From Micavibrio sp964400125 (GTDB lineage Bacteria > Pseudomonadota > Alphaproteobacteria > Micavibrionales > Micavibrionaceae), in assembly GCA_964400125.1 (NCBI GenBank), contig CAYNSR010000003.1, forward strand, positions 124,001-188,000: a stretch of 64,000 nucleotides of DNA, read 5' to 3'. Numbering within the stretch: position 1 is the first letter of the stretch; every line of letters starts with the position of its first letter. Below, one piece after another: positions 45,159 through 54,565 of this stretch. The position numbers and the translations under genes were made by a program. Below the pieces are notes generated by a model, which ran no database searches, had not been told where the DNA came from, and worked only from the letters and a program-made list of their open reading frames with translations.

Positions 45159-46973
45159 TTACTCTGCATTCTTGCGGCGGAGAAAGCTCCTAAAATTAAA
45201 GATTTCTTTGCGTATAAAGACAGAAATAAGCTGTATTAGCTCGATGCCTCCTCGCCTCTCGGACGCGCCCTCGATTAAGAGATCGGCCTTCACGACTTTG
45301 CCGTCCATTACCTTACGCGCAATCAGAATGCCGGATGTTAAGGCGATACGATCACCTGCTTCCTGAGTTTTTTCTACATTTTTGGCAAAAATTTCCGTTA
45401 CTGACAGGGTCTTTTGGTCAGAGTGAATTTTTACCCCATGTTGCTCCACAAGTTGCGATAATGTCGCTTCACCATCGACGCTGATTTTTTGAAAGATACT
45501 TCTGGTACCCAAAGCCAAATCATCACTACTCACAAACAAACGGTCAAGCCGCTGCACTTGCTCGGGTCGAACAAGAAAATAAGCGTAATCACCCGCCCGT
45601 AGAGCCCCCGCCTGACTCCCCTTGATAATATCTCCTGCACGAACCACCAAGGTTAAAGTAGCCCAGCTTGGAATAACCCCATGAGAAAGTATATCGCTGT
45701 CGGGAGCGATGCTATATCCCGCCAGTTCAAAAGTGGTTTGTCCCGGCAGGTCAAGTTCAACGCGGTTAACCTGAGGGCCTCCGCTGGGCAAGGCAACCTT
45801 TAGCCCTCGCGCTGCCGTGTTAATCGTCCAGCCTTGCAGAACAAGGGAAACAATGACGGCAAAGAAAGCGACGTTAAAATAAATTTCGGCATGAGGCAGG
45901 CCCGAGAGCATAGGTATCGCGGCAAGAAAAATGCTTACAGCGCCGCGCAAACCAACCCATGATACGAAAGTCTTCTCTCTCGCGCTGAATTTAAACGGGA
46001 TCAGACATAGCCATATAGCAACGGGGCGGGCGATGAAGATCAGGAATAACGCAAATTCGATGGCGATTGGTGCGTAGCGGAGCAAATCGCTTGGATTTAC
46101 CAGCAATCCCAGCATGATAAACATAATAATCTGGGATAGCCACGTCATAGCATCGTGGAATTTTATAATACTGGGAAACGCCCTGACCGGATTGTTACCG
46201 AGAACCAGACCAGCGATATATACGGCCAGAAATCCGCTGCCGTTGAGTTTTGCCGTTACTGAAAAGACCATCAGCGCAAATGCAACGACAAACAGGGGAT
46301 GCAGCCCGCCGGGAAGATTCACCCGATTTAACAAATATAAGGCCGTATATCCCCCTATAAAACCAAACAGCCCGCCAAAAAACGCCTGCTGAAACAGAGT
46401 GGATAGCACGGACAATGATGGATCCGCCCCGGCTGCGATCAATTGCACGAGTACTATGGTCAAAAACACTGCGATCGGATCGTTAGTCGCGGATTCAATT
46501 TCAAGCGTTGATCCGACCTTATGGCGTAATCGCAATCCGCCCGCCTTCAACAGGAAGAAGACAGCCGCCGCGTCCGTCGAGGCGACGATGGATCCCATCA
46601 AGAGCCCTTCCAACGGCGTAAAATCAAACAAATATACCGCCGGAACGGCAAGTAGTGCGGCTGTCATCACCACCCCAAGCGTGGAAAGCGTCATCGAGGG
46701 GGCAAGAACACTTTTGAAAACCGAAAAACGTGTCCGTAACCCCCCGTCGAAAATAATCACGGCCAAAGCACATGACCCTATTAAATAGGCCACCTGGTAA
46801 TTATCGAATTGAATACCGCCAATGCCGTCTTCGCCCGCCAGCATGCCTATGCCCAGAAAGACCAAAAGTAATGGAGCACTAAATCTGCTGGCGACCAGAC
46901 TGGAAAATATGCCAATCAATATGAGCAATGATCCGAACAAAAGCATCGTATTGACCAGACTTATACTTTCCAT
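45159..46973 (-). CDS. CPA1-family potassium/proton antiporter
   Basis: A 604-residue NhaP2/CvrA-like cation/proton antiporter. About 12 transmembrane segments fill residues 5-390, with GGLRTRF, STDAAAVFFLL and the acidic motif IESATNDPIAVFL typical of CPA1 transporters. The C-terminal part (about 395-580) is cytoplasmic and resembles TrkA-C/CorC-type regulatory domains (ELDLPGQTTFELAGYSI, LVVRAGDIIKGS). NhaP2-type members export K+ or Na+ in exchange for H+. It lies 36 bases downstream of a universal stress protein gene and is probably co-transcribed. A 60-base hand count inside it gave 42% GC against 60% in glmS. Confidence 0.87.
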   Translation of the reverse strand: MESISLVNTMLLFGSLLILIGIFSSLVASRFSAPLLLVFLGIGMLAGEDGIGGIQFDNYQVAYLIGSCALAVIIFDGGLRTRFSVFKSVLAPSMTLSTLGVVMTAALLAVPAVYLFDFTPLEGLLMGSIVASTDAAAVFFLLKAGGLRLRHKVGSTLEIESATNDPIAVFLTIVLVQLIAAGADPSLSVLSTLFQQAFFGGLFGFIGGYTALYLLNRVNLPGGLHPLFVVAFALMVFSVTAKLNGSGFLAVYIAGLVLGNNPVRAFPSIIKFHDAMTWLSQIIMFIMLGLLVNPSDLLRYAPIAIEFALFLIFIARPVAIWLCLIPFKFSAREKTFVSWVGLRGAVSIFLAAIPMLSGLPHAEIYFNVAFFAVIVSLVLQGWTINTAARGLKVALPSGGPQVNRVELDLPGQTTFELAGYSIAPDSDILSHGVIPSWATLTLVVRAGDIIKGSQAGALRAGDYAYFLVRPEQVQRLDRLFVSSDDLALGTRSIFQKISVDGEATLSQLVEQHGVKIHSDQKTLSVTEIFAKNVEKTQEAGDRIALTSGILIARKVMDGKVVKADLLIEGASERRGGIELIQLISVFIRKEIFNFRSFLRRKNAE

Positions 46974-47009
46974 TCCTTATCTTTCTGCTTACTTTCAAGG
47001 CGGCCCTGT

Positions 47010-47870
47010 TCATTTCACACGCGGGGGAACGACGAGAACATCGCTATGGGCATGGCGAAGCACATATTCGGCAACACTTCCCAAAATTACCTTTCTTATG
47101 CCTCTGGCGCTACGCGTACCTATAACGATCAGGTCCGCTTCAATGTCCCCGGCAACTTTTAAAATTAATTGAGCAGGGTCTGTTTCTTCAAGCACAAGGC
47201 GGTAATTCTTATCCACGAGGGGTGTTTCAGATAAATAACCATACACCCGGTCAACATTCCGATTGTATTCTTTGCCGATATGTTTTTTTATTTCTTCGAA
47301 ATTCATGCCTGCAAAATTCAGCTCCGCTTTCACAATATCTGAATAAGCGTGTACAACGGTCAGGCGTGCTGTATTTACCAAACCATAATCACACGCCTTG
47401 CCGATGGCGTATTTTGAATATTCATCCATATCAACACCGAAAACTACCGCATCATATCCGTTTCTGCTGTCCCTGATCGCCATCAGGACCGGGATATTGC
47501 CGGTGTGCAGCACCCGCTCGATGGTCGTTCCTCTGAAAACATCAAGGATGATATTGCGACGGTGCGCCCCCATCACGATAAGCCTGCTGCCTTTTTCCTT
47601 TGCTGTCGCGTTAATCGTTTCATATATCTCACCCGCCCGTACAATCATCTCTATATTCGAATGGTCGGAATCTCCCCGCAAGAGATAGTGTTTTAGATAG
47701 GCTTGGGCCTGTTCCATCTTCTGCTGGATGATTTCCGCTGGCTGGTCATTGTCCACAACATGGAGAACGGATGTTTTGGTGTTCCAGAGCTTTCCTAACG
47801 CGATAGCCCTGACTATCGCCAATTCCGACCGTTTAGAAAGATCGGTCGGAACAAGAATATGGCCCGCCAT
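47010..47870 (-). CDS. Tandem-domain universal stress protein
   Basis: A 286-residue protein made of two UspA domains. The first (about 1-142) starts HILVPTDLSKRSELAIVRAI and ends VMGAHRRNIILDVFRGTTIERVLHTGNIPVLM. The second (about 150-286) ends VIGTRSARGIRKVILGSVAEYVLRHAHSDVLVVP, containing the glycine-rich ATP-binding pattern. Usp proteins respond to stress or starvation; tandem forms are often linked to ion transporters. It is the first gene of a pair with the antiporter, so it may regulate ion flux. Like the antiporter, it looks AT-richer than its surroundings. Confidence 0.88.
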   Translation of the reverse strand: MAGHILVPTDLSKRSELAIVRAIALGKLWNTKTSVLHVVDNDQPAEIIQQKMEQAQAYLKHYLLRGDSDHSNIEMIVRAGEIYETINATAKEKGSRLIVMGAHRRNIILDVFRGTTIERVLHTGNIPVLMAIRDSRNGYDAVVFGVDMDEYSKYAIGKACDYGLVNTARLTVVHAYSDIVKAELNFAGMNFEEIKKHIGKEYNRNVDRVYGYLSETPLVDKNYRLVLEETDPAQLILKVAGDIEADLIVIGTRSARGIRKVILGSVAEYVLRHAHSDVLVVPPRVK

Positions 47871-48030
47871 TTTGAAGCCTCCCTGTTTTACGAATAACCA
47901 ATAATTGCTTATAAAATCATATAAATCAAGCAGTTGAGATTATTTGTTCTGCTATCTAGGCCAGCCCCAAATATTTTCGGGGACCGCTTTTCCCAACATT
48001 TTTCATATTCTTATTATCCGGGAAATTCCC

Positions 48031-48060
48031 TTGACCGGATACGCAGGGGGCCCATATTGA
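48031..48060 (+). promoter_or_regulatory. Candidate promoter of trxA
   Basis: TTGACC (48031-48036) and TATTGA (48055-48060) are 18 bases apart and lie 39 bases before the trxA start. Confidence 0.4.
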
Positions 48061-48099
48061 ATGTTGAAGAATTCTTGTCACCAAAGGGGTTATTAGTCC

Positions 48100-48423
48100 A
48101 TGTCCGCAAGTCTGAAAGTATCCGATACCAATTTTGAATCCGAAGTCCTGAACGCGAGCCAACCCGTCGTGGTCGATTTCTGGGCGGAATGGTGCGGGCC
48201 GTGCAAGGCCATGGGGCCTCTGGTCGATGAGTTGGCCGGAGAGCTGGGCGGCAAGGCCAAGGTGGTCAAGATCAATATCGACGAAAGCCCGAACGCGCCG
48301 ACCAAATACGGCGTGCGCGGCATCCCGACCTTTATGGTGTTCCGGGACGGTCAGGTGGTGGACACCCGCGTCGGCTCGATGTCGAAATCCCAGTTGAGCG
48401 AATGGGTCGCATCGGTCCTGTAA
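48100..48423 (+). CDS. trxA: Thioredoxin
   Basis: A 107-residue thioredoxin, the general cytoplasmic disulfide reductant. The redox centre WAEWCGPCKAMGPL holds the CGPC motif, and the cis-proline loop is GIPTFMVF. Length and layout match E. coli TrxA. It has its own candidate promoter and is followed 12 bases later by an ABC exporter gene, so the two are probably co-transcribed. Confidence 0.95.
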   Translation: MSASLKVSDTNFESEVLNASQPVVVDFWAEWCGPCKAMGPLVDELAGELGGKAKVVKINIDESPNAPTKYGVRGIPTFMVFRDGQVVDTRVGSMSKSQLSEWVASVL

Positions 48424-48435
48424 AGGGGACCCGCC

Positions 48436-50289
48436 ATGGATAAACCGCACGCGGGCGACCGGATAATCCTCCCCGATCCCGCCGCCCTGCCGCAACACAG
48501 CGATAAATTCCTGCGCTGGATGTGGTTTTTCCTGTCACCCTACAGGCGCACTTTCGCCGTGTTTTTCGGCTTCCGCGTTTTGCGCTACACTGTTTTATCG
48601 CTGGTGCCGCTGATGATCGGCATGATGATCAACGCCTTCGAGAGCGGATGGGGATTCGAACATCCGCAACGCCTGATAATGCTGACGGGGACGTTCCTGC
48701 TGCTTTACGGGGCGGCAAACATGACGATCTTCCTGTTTATCCGCGAAGCCCGCATGGAAGACCGCATGGTGCGCGGCATGACCCTGTTCAGTGTGCGGCA
48801 CATGAACGCCCTGCCCCTAACATGGCACGAATCACAAGGCTCCGGCGGAAAACTGCAACGGGTGATGACCGCGCGCAACAGCATAAAGCAGATTTATGCC
48901 GTCTATAAATGGTCGCTGGTGCCTTTTATCGGCGGCATCATTGCCATTTTTCTGTCTATTTTCATGATGGGCGCACCGCTGTTCTATCTTGCGCTTTATG
49001 CCGGGTTTATCGTCAGTTTTGCACTGGCGGCGTGGTGGGCGGCACGAAAAATCCCCGCGCTCCACAACAAGCATAATATGATGCATGAACGCCTGATGGC
49101 GGGTGTCTATGAATTCGTCAGCGCGGTGCGCACGGTCAAGGCCTTTCATATGGGCGATTATATCGAACGCGAAGCCCGCACCCGCGAGGGTGACGCTCAT
49201 ATCGCCATGGGCCATGTCTTTCGCGCCACTTACGCCAAATGGATGATCCTCAACGGCACGGGGTTTTTCTGGATCGCGGTATTTACGCTGGTCGGGATTT
49301 CCGGTGTGTATGGCGGGTGGCTGAATATCGGAACCTTCGCCACAACTTTTTTTCTGGCCAGCGCATTATGGTCGCGGCTGGAAGAAATGGTCTATATGCA
49401 AGACCAGTATCTCGAGGCCCGCAACGGTTTCATGCGCTTGACCGAAACGCTGAAAACGCCGTCAGTCAGTTACGATCACGCGCCGCTTGCGCCCCTGTCT
49501 GCGGATTGGGCAAAAATCCGGTTCGATGCGGTCGATTTCCGCTATGAAGGCGGCGGAAAGGACACACCCCCCGCCCTCCATCACATCGACCTGACCCTGA
49601 TGCGCGGGGAAAAGATCGCGCTGGTCGGACGCAGCGGCGCCGGGAAAACAACCCTCGTCAAATTGCTGATGAAACAGGTGGAGCCATCATCGGGCCGCCT
49701 GATGATCGACGATACCGATCTGAAACATATTCCTACCGCCGACTGGCTCGGGCGGATCGGCTTCGTACCGCAGGATGTCGAATTGTTCAACATGAATATC
49801 CGCGATAATATCTTGCTGGACCTGCCCCATGCGGGGAACGAGGAACGCTACCAAACTGCCCTGAAACAGGCCGCGCTCGACCAGTTGATCGACACTCTGC
49901 CGCTAGGCGATGAAACCATGGTCGGCGAACGCGGTATCAAACTTTCCGGTGGCCAGCGCCAGCGTCTGGGCATTGCCCGCGCTCTGGTGCGCGAATCTGA
50001 TCTGATTATTTTTGACGAAGCCACAGCCTCGCTGGACAGCCTGTCGGAAAAGATCATTCAAGACGCACTCACCAATGCCTTTGCCGGACGCACGATGGTT
50101 ATCATCGCCCACCGCCTTTCGACGGTGAAATTCGCCGACCGCATCGTGGTGATGGAAAATGGCCGCATCGTCGAACAAGGCGCTTTCCAGACCCTGATCG
50201 ACCGGGGCGGTCACTTCGCCCGGCTCTGGGCCATGCAATCCTCCGGATTTATCGACGACATGCCGGAACAAGATCTCCTGAACACCTGA
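48436..50289 (+). CDS. ABC transporter, fused permease and ATP-binding protein
   Basis: A 617-residue half-transporter exporter. The membrane domain (about 30-330) has six hydrophobic segments. The ATPase domain has Walker A GRSGAGKTT, signature LSGGQRQRLGIARAL, Walker B LIIFDEATASLDS and the switch histidine in IIAHRLSTV. This architecture is shared by MsbA-like lipid and drug exporters; the substrate cannot be read from sequence. AGGGGA lies before the ATG. It works as a dimer; whether with itself or another protein is unknown. It ends 6 bases before a convergent oxidoreductase gene. Confidence 0.9.
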   Translation: MDKPHAGDRIILPDPAALPQHSDKFLRWMWFFLSPYRRTFAVFFGFRVLRYTVLSLVPLMIGMMINAFESGWGFEHPQRLIMLTGTFLLLYGAANMTIFLFIREARMEDRMVRGMTLFSVRHMNALPLTWHESQGSGGKLQRVMTARNSIKQIYAVYKWSLVPFIGGIIAIFLSIFMMGAPLFYLALYAGFIVSFALAAWWAARKIPALHNKHNMMHERLMAGVYEFVSAVRTVKAFHMGDYIEREARTREGDAHIAMGHVFRATYAKWMILNGTGFFWIAVFTLVGISGVYGGWLNIGTFATTFFLASALWSRLEEMVYMQDQYLEARNGFMRLTETLKTPSVSYDHAPLAPLSADWAKIRFDAVDFRYEGGGKDTPPALHHIDLTLMRGEKIALVGRSGAGKTTLVKLLMKQVEPSSGRLMIDDTDLKHIPTADWLGRIGFVPQDVELFNMNIRDNILLDLPHAGNEERYQTALKQAALDQLIDTLPLGDETMVGERGIKLSGGQRQRLGIARALVRESDLIIFDEATASLDSLSEKIIQDALTNAFAGRTMVIIAHRLSTVKFADRIVVMENGRIVEQGAFQTLIDRGGHFARLWAMQSSGFIDDMPEQDLLNT

Positions 50290-50295
50290 AAATAT

Positions 50296-51594
50296 TTACA
50301 ATCCGGCATAATCGCGCAGCCGCCACCAACCATAAAGGGCTTGCGCGGCCACACGCCCCACCGGCCCGGCGGTATATCCGAACCCGAAAGGACAGAACAG
50401 TTCATGGCGCGTGTCCCCTGCGGCGATTGCCGACGCCACAACCTCCCCGCCCGCGGTCGTTGCGCAAACGCCGTGGCCGCCAAAGGCGGTATTGGTCCAA
50501 AGCCCGGGTTCAATCTGGTAGATCAGGGGCATCTTGTGCGTTGCGAATCCCATCAATCCCGACCATGTCACGGAAGGTTTGATATTCCTGAGCTGCGGAT
50601 AAATACTGGCCATGTCGCGGCGCATTTTTTCCTGCAGCCCCGGCGGATCATCGCGCAGACTGACCGCACCGCCCCAGAGCAAACGCCCGTCCGGCAAACG
50701 GCGGTAATAATTGCTGGCATAACGCATATCCATCACCGCATACGGGGCGCGAATGGCCGTGGCATAGGTCGCGGGATCAATGGCTTCGGTCACCATGATA
50801 TAGGTGGCAACGGGCAACATGCTGAACCTGACCCGTGGATGCAGACCATCCCCATAGACAGACCCGCATAAAACGACCTGCGCGGATTTCACCAGACCCG
50901 CCGTGGTTTTCACATCATAACCATCCGTCGTCTGGCGGAGAGCAAGCGCGGGGCTTTGTTCGTAAATCCTGCCGCCCTGCGCAATCACGGCCCCGGCCTG
51001 CCCGTGGATATAACGCAAAGGGTGGAGCTGGAAATCCTGCGGATAAAACAGCGCATCGTGATAACGGTTCGTACTGTAAAGATCCCTGACTTTCTCGGTC
51101 GGCCAGACTTCTATTTCCTGCCCGACGGTTTCGCGCATCAAGGCGGCATAGCGCTTCAGGCTGTCTGCTTGCGGCTTCCACGATATGTTGAGATATCCGG
51201 GCGTGTTCGGGCCGCAATCGATATTGTATTTTGCGATCCGTTCACGGATCAGCTCTTGCGCATCGGCAACGATACGATAAAGCGCCTGCGCCTGCGTGAC
51301 CCCGACCTTCCGGATCAGGCCGTCGATATGGACCGCATAATCGCGCAGGCAAAAACCGCCATTGCGCCCCGATGCGCCGTAGCCCAGACGCCGGGATTCA
51401 AGCAAGACGACTGATTTTCCGCGTTCGACCAGACCAAGCGCCGTTGCGATCCCGGCAAGACCGCCGCCAATGACGCATACCTCCGCCTCTATCGTTCCGT
51501 CCAGAACAGGATAGAGCGCGTGATGGTCTGCAATCGTACGGCTGTAATAGGTGTCGCTATAACCGGGTTCCGGCGGCAAAAGCATCGGACACAT
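50296..51594 (-). CDS. FAD-dependent oxidoreductase (DAO/PuuB-like)
   Basis: A 432-residue D-amino-acid-oxidase-fold enzyme. The FAD motif VCVIGGGLAGIATALGLVERG lies near residue 40, followed by SRRLGYGASGRNGGF. The C-terminal region includes YYRRLPDGRLLWGG and FGGHGVCATTAGGEVVA. It resembles gamma-glutamylputrescine oxidase-like and glycine/D-amino-acid oxidases; the amine substrate is not determined. The first ATG (51594) directly follows the infC stop (TAGATG), with another ATG at 51585. It may be translated from the thrS-infC transcript, which would be an unusual partner. Confidence 0.85.
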   Translation of the reverse strand: MCPMLLPPEPGYSDTYYSRTIADHHALYPVLDGTIEAEVCVIGGGLAGIATALGLVERGKSVVLLESRRLGYGASGRNGGFCLRDYAVHIDGLIRKVGVTQAQALYRIVADAQELIRERIAKYNIDCGPNTPGYLNISWKPQADSLKRYAALMRETVGQEIEVWPTEKVRDLYSTNRYHDALFYPQDFQLHPLRYIHGQAGAVIAQGGRIYEQSPALALRQTTDGYDVKTTAGLVKSAQVVLCGSVYGDGLHPRVRFSMLPVATYIMVTEAIDPATYATAIRAPYAVMDMRYASNYYRRLPDGRLLWGGAVSLRDDPPGLQEKMRRDMASIYPQLRNIKPSVTWSGLMGFATHKMPLIYQIEPGLWTNTAFGGHGVCATTAGGEVVASAIAAGDTRHELFCPFGFGYTAGPVGRVAAQALYGWWRLRDYAGL

Positions 51595-52143
51595 CTACAC
51601 CTTGGAGGAAGACAGCATCATAATCATCTGACGGCCTTCCATCTTCGGTTCTTGCTCGACCTTGGACAATTCGACCAGATCGGCCTTCATGCGCAACAAC
51701 ACTTTCAGGCCAAGTTCCTGATGCGCGAGTTCGCGCCCGCGATAGCGCAGGGTGAATTTGACCTTGTCGCCCTCTTCGAGAAATTTCTTCGCCGCGCGCA
51801 ATTTGACCTGATAGTCATGATCCTCGATCATCGGCCTGAGCTTCAGCTCCTTGACCTCGACGGTTTTTTGTTTCTTCCGCGCCTCGTTTGCTTTTTTCTG
51901 CTGTTCGTATTTGAACTTGCCGTAGTCGAGAATCTTGCACACCGGCGGTTCGGCATTCGGGGAGATTTCGACCAGATCGAGACCGACCTCTTCCGCTGCG
52001 CCGAGGGCTTCGCGAATCGTCACGACACCGACCATTTCTCCATCGGCACCGACAAGACGGACTTTTTCACTGCGGATCTGGCTGTTGATGCGCACACCGT
52101 CATCGGGACGGGGCGGGGGCGTGGGGGCTTTTGGCGGACGAAT
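51595..52143 (-). CDS. infC: Translation initiation factor IF-3, apparently starting at ATT
   Basis: IF-3 binds the 30S subunit and checks start-codon choice. The body (RINSQIRSEKVRLVGADGEMVGVV, GLDLVEISPNAEPPVCKILDYGKFKYEQQKK, ..LRYRGRELAHQELG) is typical. The only canonical in-frame start is GTG at 52095, which would cut into the conserved N-terminus and has no ribosome-binding site. ATT at 52143 has AAGGA nine bases upstream and yields the proline-rich leader IRPPKAPTPPPRPDD, giving 182 residues. In E. coli, infC also starts at AUU and IF-3 represses its own translation through it. thrS lies just upstream, the E. coli order. Confidence 0.9.
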   Translation of the reverse strand: MRPPKAPTPPPRPDDGVRINSQIRSEKVRLVGADGEMVGVVTIREALGAAEEVGLDLVEISPNAEPPVCKILDYGKFKYEQQKKANEARKKQKTVEVKELKLRPMIEDHDYQVKLRAAKKFLEEGDKVKFTLRYRGRELAHQELGLKVLLRMKADLVELSKVEQEPKMEGRQMIMMLSSSKV

Positions 52144-52201
52144 GGTGGTAATTCCTTCAATTGTTGATAATAGAATTCAGGAAAATACAAATACAGCGGA
52201 T

Positions 52202-52232
52202 TTCCTGCCTTTGCAAGGTGTTACGGCAGGAA
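52202..52232 (-). promoter_or_regulatory. Hairpin between thrS and infC
   Basis: TTCCTGCC (52202-52209) and GGCAGGAA (52225-52232) form a perfect 8-base stem with a 15-base loop in the 133-base thrS-infC gap. No T-run follows, so it is more likely a leader or processing structure than a terminator. Confidence 0.5.
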
Positions 52233-52276
52233 GTCCCGAGTCATTTTTTCATAAAGCACAAAAACGGGTCCGCCGC

Positions 52277-54259
52277 CTAATATGGCGGTGCCGCCTGCGC
52301 CGCCAGCCCGGCAATCGCGGCCTCCCTCGCCTCGACGGATTGCTGTTCTTCGCCCAGACGGCGAATGGCCACGGTTTTTTCCTCCGCCTCGCGCTTGCCG
52401 ACCACAAACATCACCGGGACCTTGGCCAAAGAATGCTCCCGAACCTTGTAATTGATCTTTTCGTTGCGCAAATCCATCTCGGCCCGGATTCCAGCGCTTT
52501 TCAGTTTTTCGACGACATCACGGGCATAATTATCAGCTTCGGAGGTGATGGTGGCGACCACACATTGAACAGGGGCAAGCCACAACGGCAATTTCCCGGC
52601 ATAGTTTTCAATCATGATACCGATAAATCGCTCCAACGAACCGAGAATGGCCCGGTGCAGCATTAGCGGGCGGTGTCTTTGCCCGTCTTCACCAATATAA
52701 GACGCCCCCAGCCGTTCCGGCAGGTTCGGGTCCAGTTGCAACGTGCCGCAGGTCCAGGAACGGCCAATCGCATCGCGAATGTGGAATTCCAGTTTCGGGC
52801 CATAAAACGCCCCGTCTCCCGGCGCGATCTCATAGACCAGACCCGTCTTGTCCAGCGCCTGACGCAGAGCGTTTTCCGCATAATCCCAGCTTTCTTCCGT
52901 ACCGACACGCTGTTCCGGGCGGGTGGCCAGCTTGACCACGACATCGGTAAAGCCCAGATCGGCGTACATGACACGCAGCAATTCGCAAAAGGCGAGACTT
53001 TCACTTTCAATCTGGTCCTCGCGGCAGAAAATATGGGCGTCGTCCTGCGTAAACTGGCGCACGCGCATCAGGCCGTGCAAGGCCCCGTGTGCCTCGTTGC
53101 GGTGGCAACAACCGAATTCCGCCATGCGGATCGGCAGGTCGCGGTAGGATTTGATACCCTGATTGAAAATCTGCACATGGGCCGGACAGTTCATGGGCTT
53201 GAGCGCCATAAAATGCTTCGGCTCCTCCTTGAACACCTTGCCGCCTTCTTCCGTATTGGGGACGACATCGGGCACCACAAACATGTTTTCACGGTATTTT
53301 CCCCAGTGGCCGGATTGTTCCCAGAAACGGGAATCCATCAATTGCGGCGTTTTCACCTCGATATACCCGGCACTGTTCAGACGGCGGCGCACATACCCTT
53401 CCAGCGCCAGCCAGATCGTATATCCCTTCGCATGCCAGAAAACAGACCCTTGTGCTTCGTCTTGTAAATGGAACAAATCCATCTCACGGCCCAGTTTGCG
53501 GTGATCACGCTTTTCCGCTTCTGCGATCTGGGTGAGATAGTCCTGCAATTCCGCTTCCGTGCGCCAGGCGGTCCCGTAAATGCGGGTGAGCATCGCCTTG
53601 CTGGAATCGCCGCGCCAATAGGCCCCGGCAACCTTAGTCAATTTGAAGGCTGTGCCGACATGCTTTGTGGTTGGCATATGTGGGCCCCGGCACAGATCCA
53701 GCCATTCACCTTGTTTGTAAATGGTGATGGTTTCCGTGCCCGGCAAATCGCGGATCAATTCCGCCTTGTACATTTCACCTCTGGCGGTGAAGAATTTGAT
53801 TGCCGCATCGCGGTCCCATTCTTCGCGCTCAAACGCCGCGCCGCGCGCGACGATCTCCTTCATCTTCGCCTCGATCTTCGGCAGGTCTTCGAGGGTGAAG
53901 GGTTCATTGCGGGCGAAGTCGTAATAAAATCCGTTTTCAATACTGGGCCCGATCGTCACTTGCGTCCCGGGGAATAATTCCTGCACGGCTTCGGCCAGAA
54001 CATGGGCACAATCATGCCGGATCAGGTCCAGCGCCGCATCGTCTTCACGTTTGAAGATGCGGATGCTTGCATCTTCTTCCACCGGGCGGGACAGGTCGCG
54101 CAATTGTCCATTCACCTCGATGACAATGGCGGCCTTGGCCAGCGATTTGGCGATTGATTCGGCAATCCCCAGTCCGGTCGTGCCGCGCGGGACGGTTCGG
54201 GTCGACCCGTCCGGCAGGGTCAGAGTCATCTGGTCCATGGCTGGCGCAATGTTATTCAT
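52277..54259 (-). CDS. thrS: Threonine-tRNA ligase
   Basis: ThrRS charges tRNA-Thr. The 660-residue protein has the TGS domain (LTLPDGSTRTVPRGTTG), the editing domain with HDCAHVLAEAVQELFPG, and YYDFAR. The class II catalytic core has KPMNCPAHVQIF, RMAEFGCCHRNEAHGALHGLMRVRQF and QDDAHIFC, followed by the anticodon-binding domain (PLWLAPVQCVV). I chose ATG at 54259, which has GGA 8 bases upstream; a GTG at 54265 is also in frame. It is followed by infC on the same strand. Confidence 0.96.
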   Translation of the reverse strand: MNNIAPAMDQMTLTLPDGSTRTVPRGTTGLGIAESIAKSLAKAAIVIEVNGQLRDLSRPVEEDASIRIFKREDDAALDLIRHDCAHVLAEAVQELFPGTQVTIGPSIENGFYYDFARNEPFTLEDLPKIEAKMKEIVARGAAFEREEWDRDAAIKFFTARGEMYKAELIRDLPGTETITIYKQGEWLDLCRGPHMPTTKHVGTAFKLTKVAGAYWRGDSSKAMLTRIYGTAWRTEAELQDYLTQIAEAEKRDHRKLGREMDLFHLQDEAQGSVFWHAKGYTIWLALEGYVRRRLNSAGYIEVKTPQLMDSRFWEQSGHWGKYRENMFVVPDVVPNTEEGGKVFKEEPKHFMALKPMNCPAHVQIFNQGIKSYRDLPIRMAEFGCCHRNEAHGALHGLMRVRQFTQDDAHIFCREDQIESESLAFCELLRVMYADLGFTDVVVKLATRPEQRVGTEESWDYAENALRQALDKTGLVYEIAPGDGAFYGPKLEFHIRDAIGRSWTCGTLQLDPNLPERLGASYIGEDGQRHRPLMLHRAILGSLERFIGIMIENYAGKLPLWLAPVQCVVATITSEADNYARDVVEKLKSAGIRAEMDLRNEKINYKVREHSLAKVPVMFVVGKREAEEKTVAIRRLGEEQQSVEAREAAIAGLAAQAAPPY

Positions 54260-54565
54260 AATCACTATCCGGGTGCGGGTTGTCGACGTTTAACCCCTTG
54301 AAATAAGACTATTCCCCACGAAATTGCAAGTGATTGCACCAAAACGACGGGGCGGCATTTGCCCGGACCCCGCATCGCCCTATCTCCGTTGATATGCACG
54401 GACTCCGGAAAACGGCCCGCATGCCTGCCGTGGAATGCTCTTGAATTTCAGGGAAAAGTTGAAACAATCAGTATTGTTGCCGCCGTAAAGACTTTATGTG
54501 TATTTCGTTTTTTCCGCTCCGCGTTATTTCACGACGATTTAGAAATTTTATAAAGCGATCACAAA
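54260..54565. other. Divergent intergenic region, no gene seen
   Basis: About 306 bases between thrS (leftward) and the SpoIIAA-like pair (rightward). It should contain both promoters. The right third is AT-rich (near 54480-54565). I see no RNA gene, clear operator or coding frame. Confidence 0.5.

Noticed and set aside
47955..47985. Hairpin CCCC/GGGG upstream of trxA
   Set aside because: No T-run and it is upstream of both flanking genes, so it is neither a terminator nor a clear operator.
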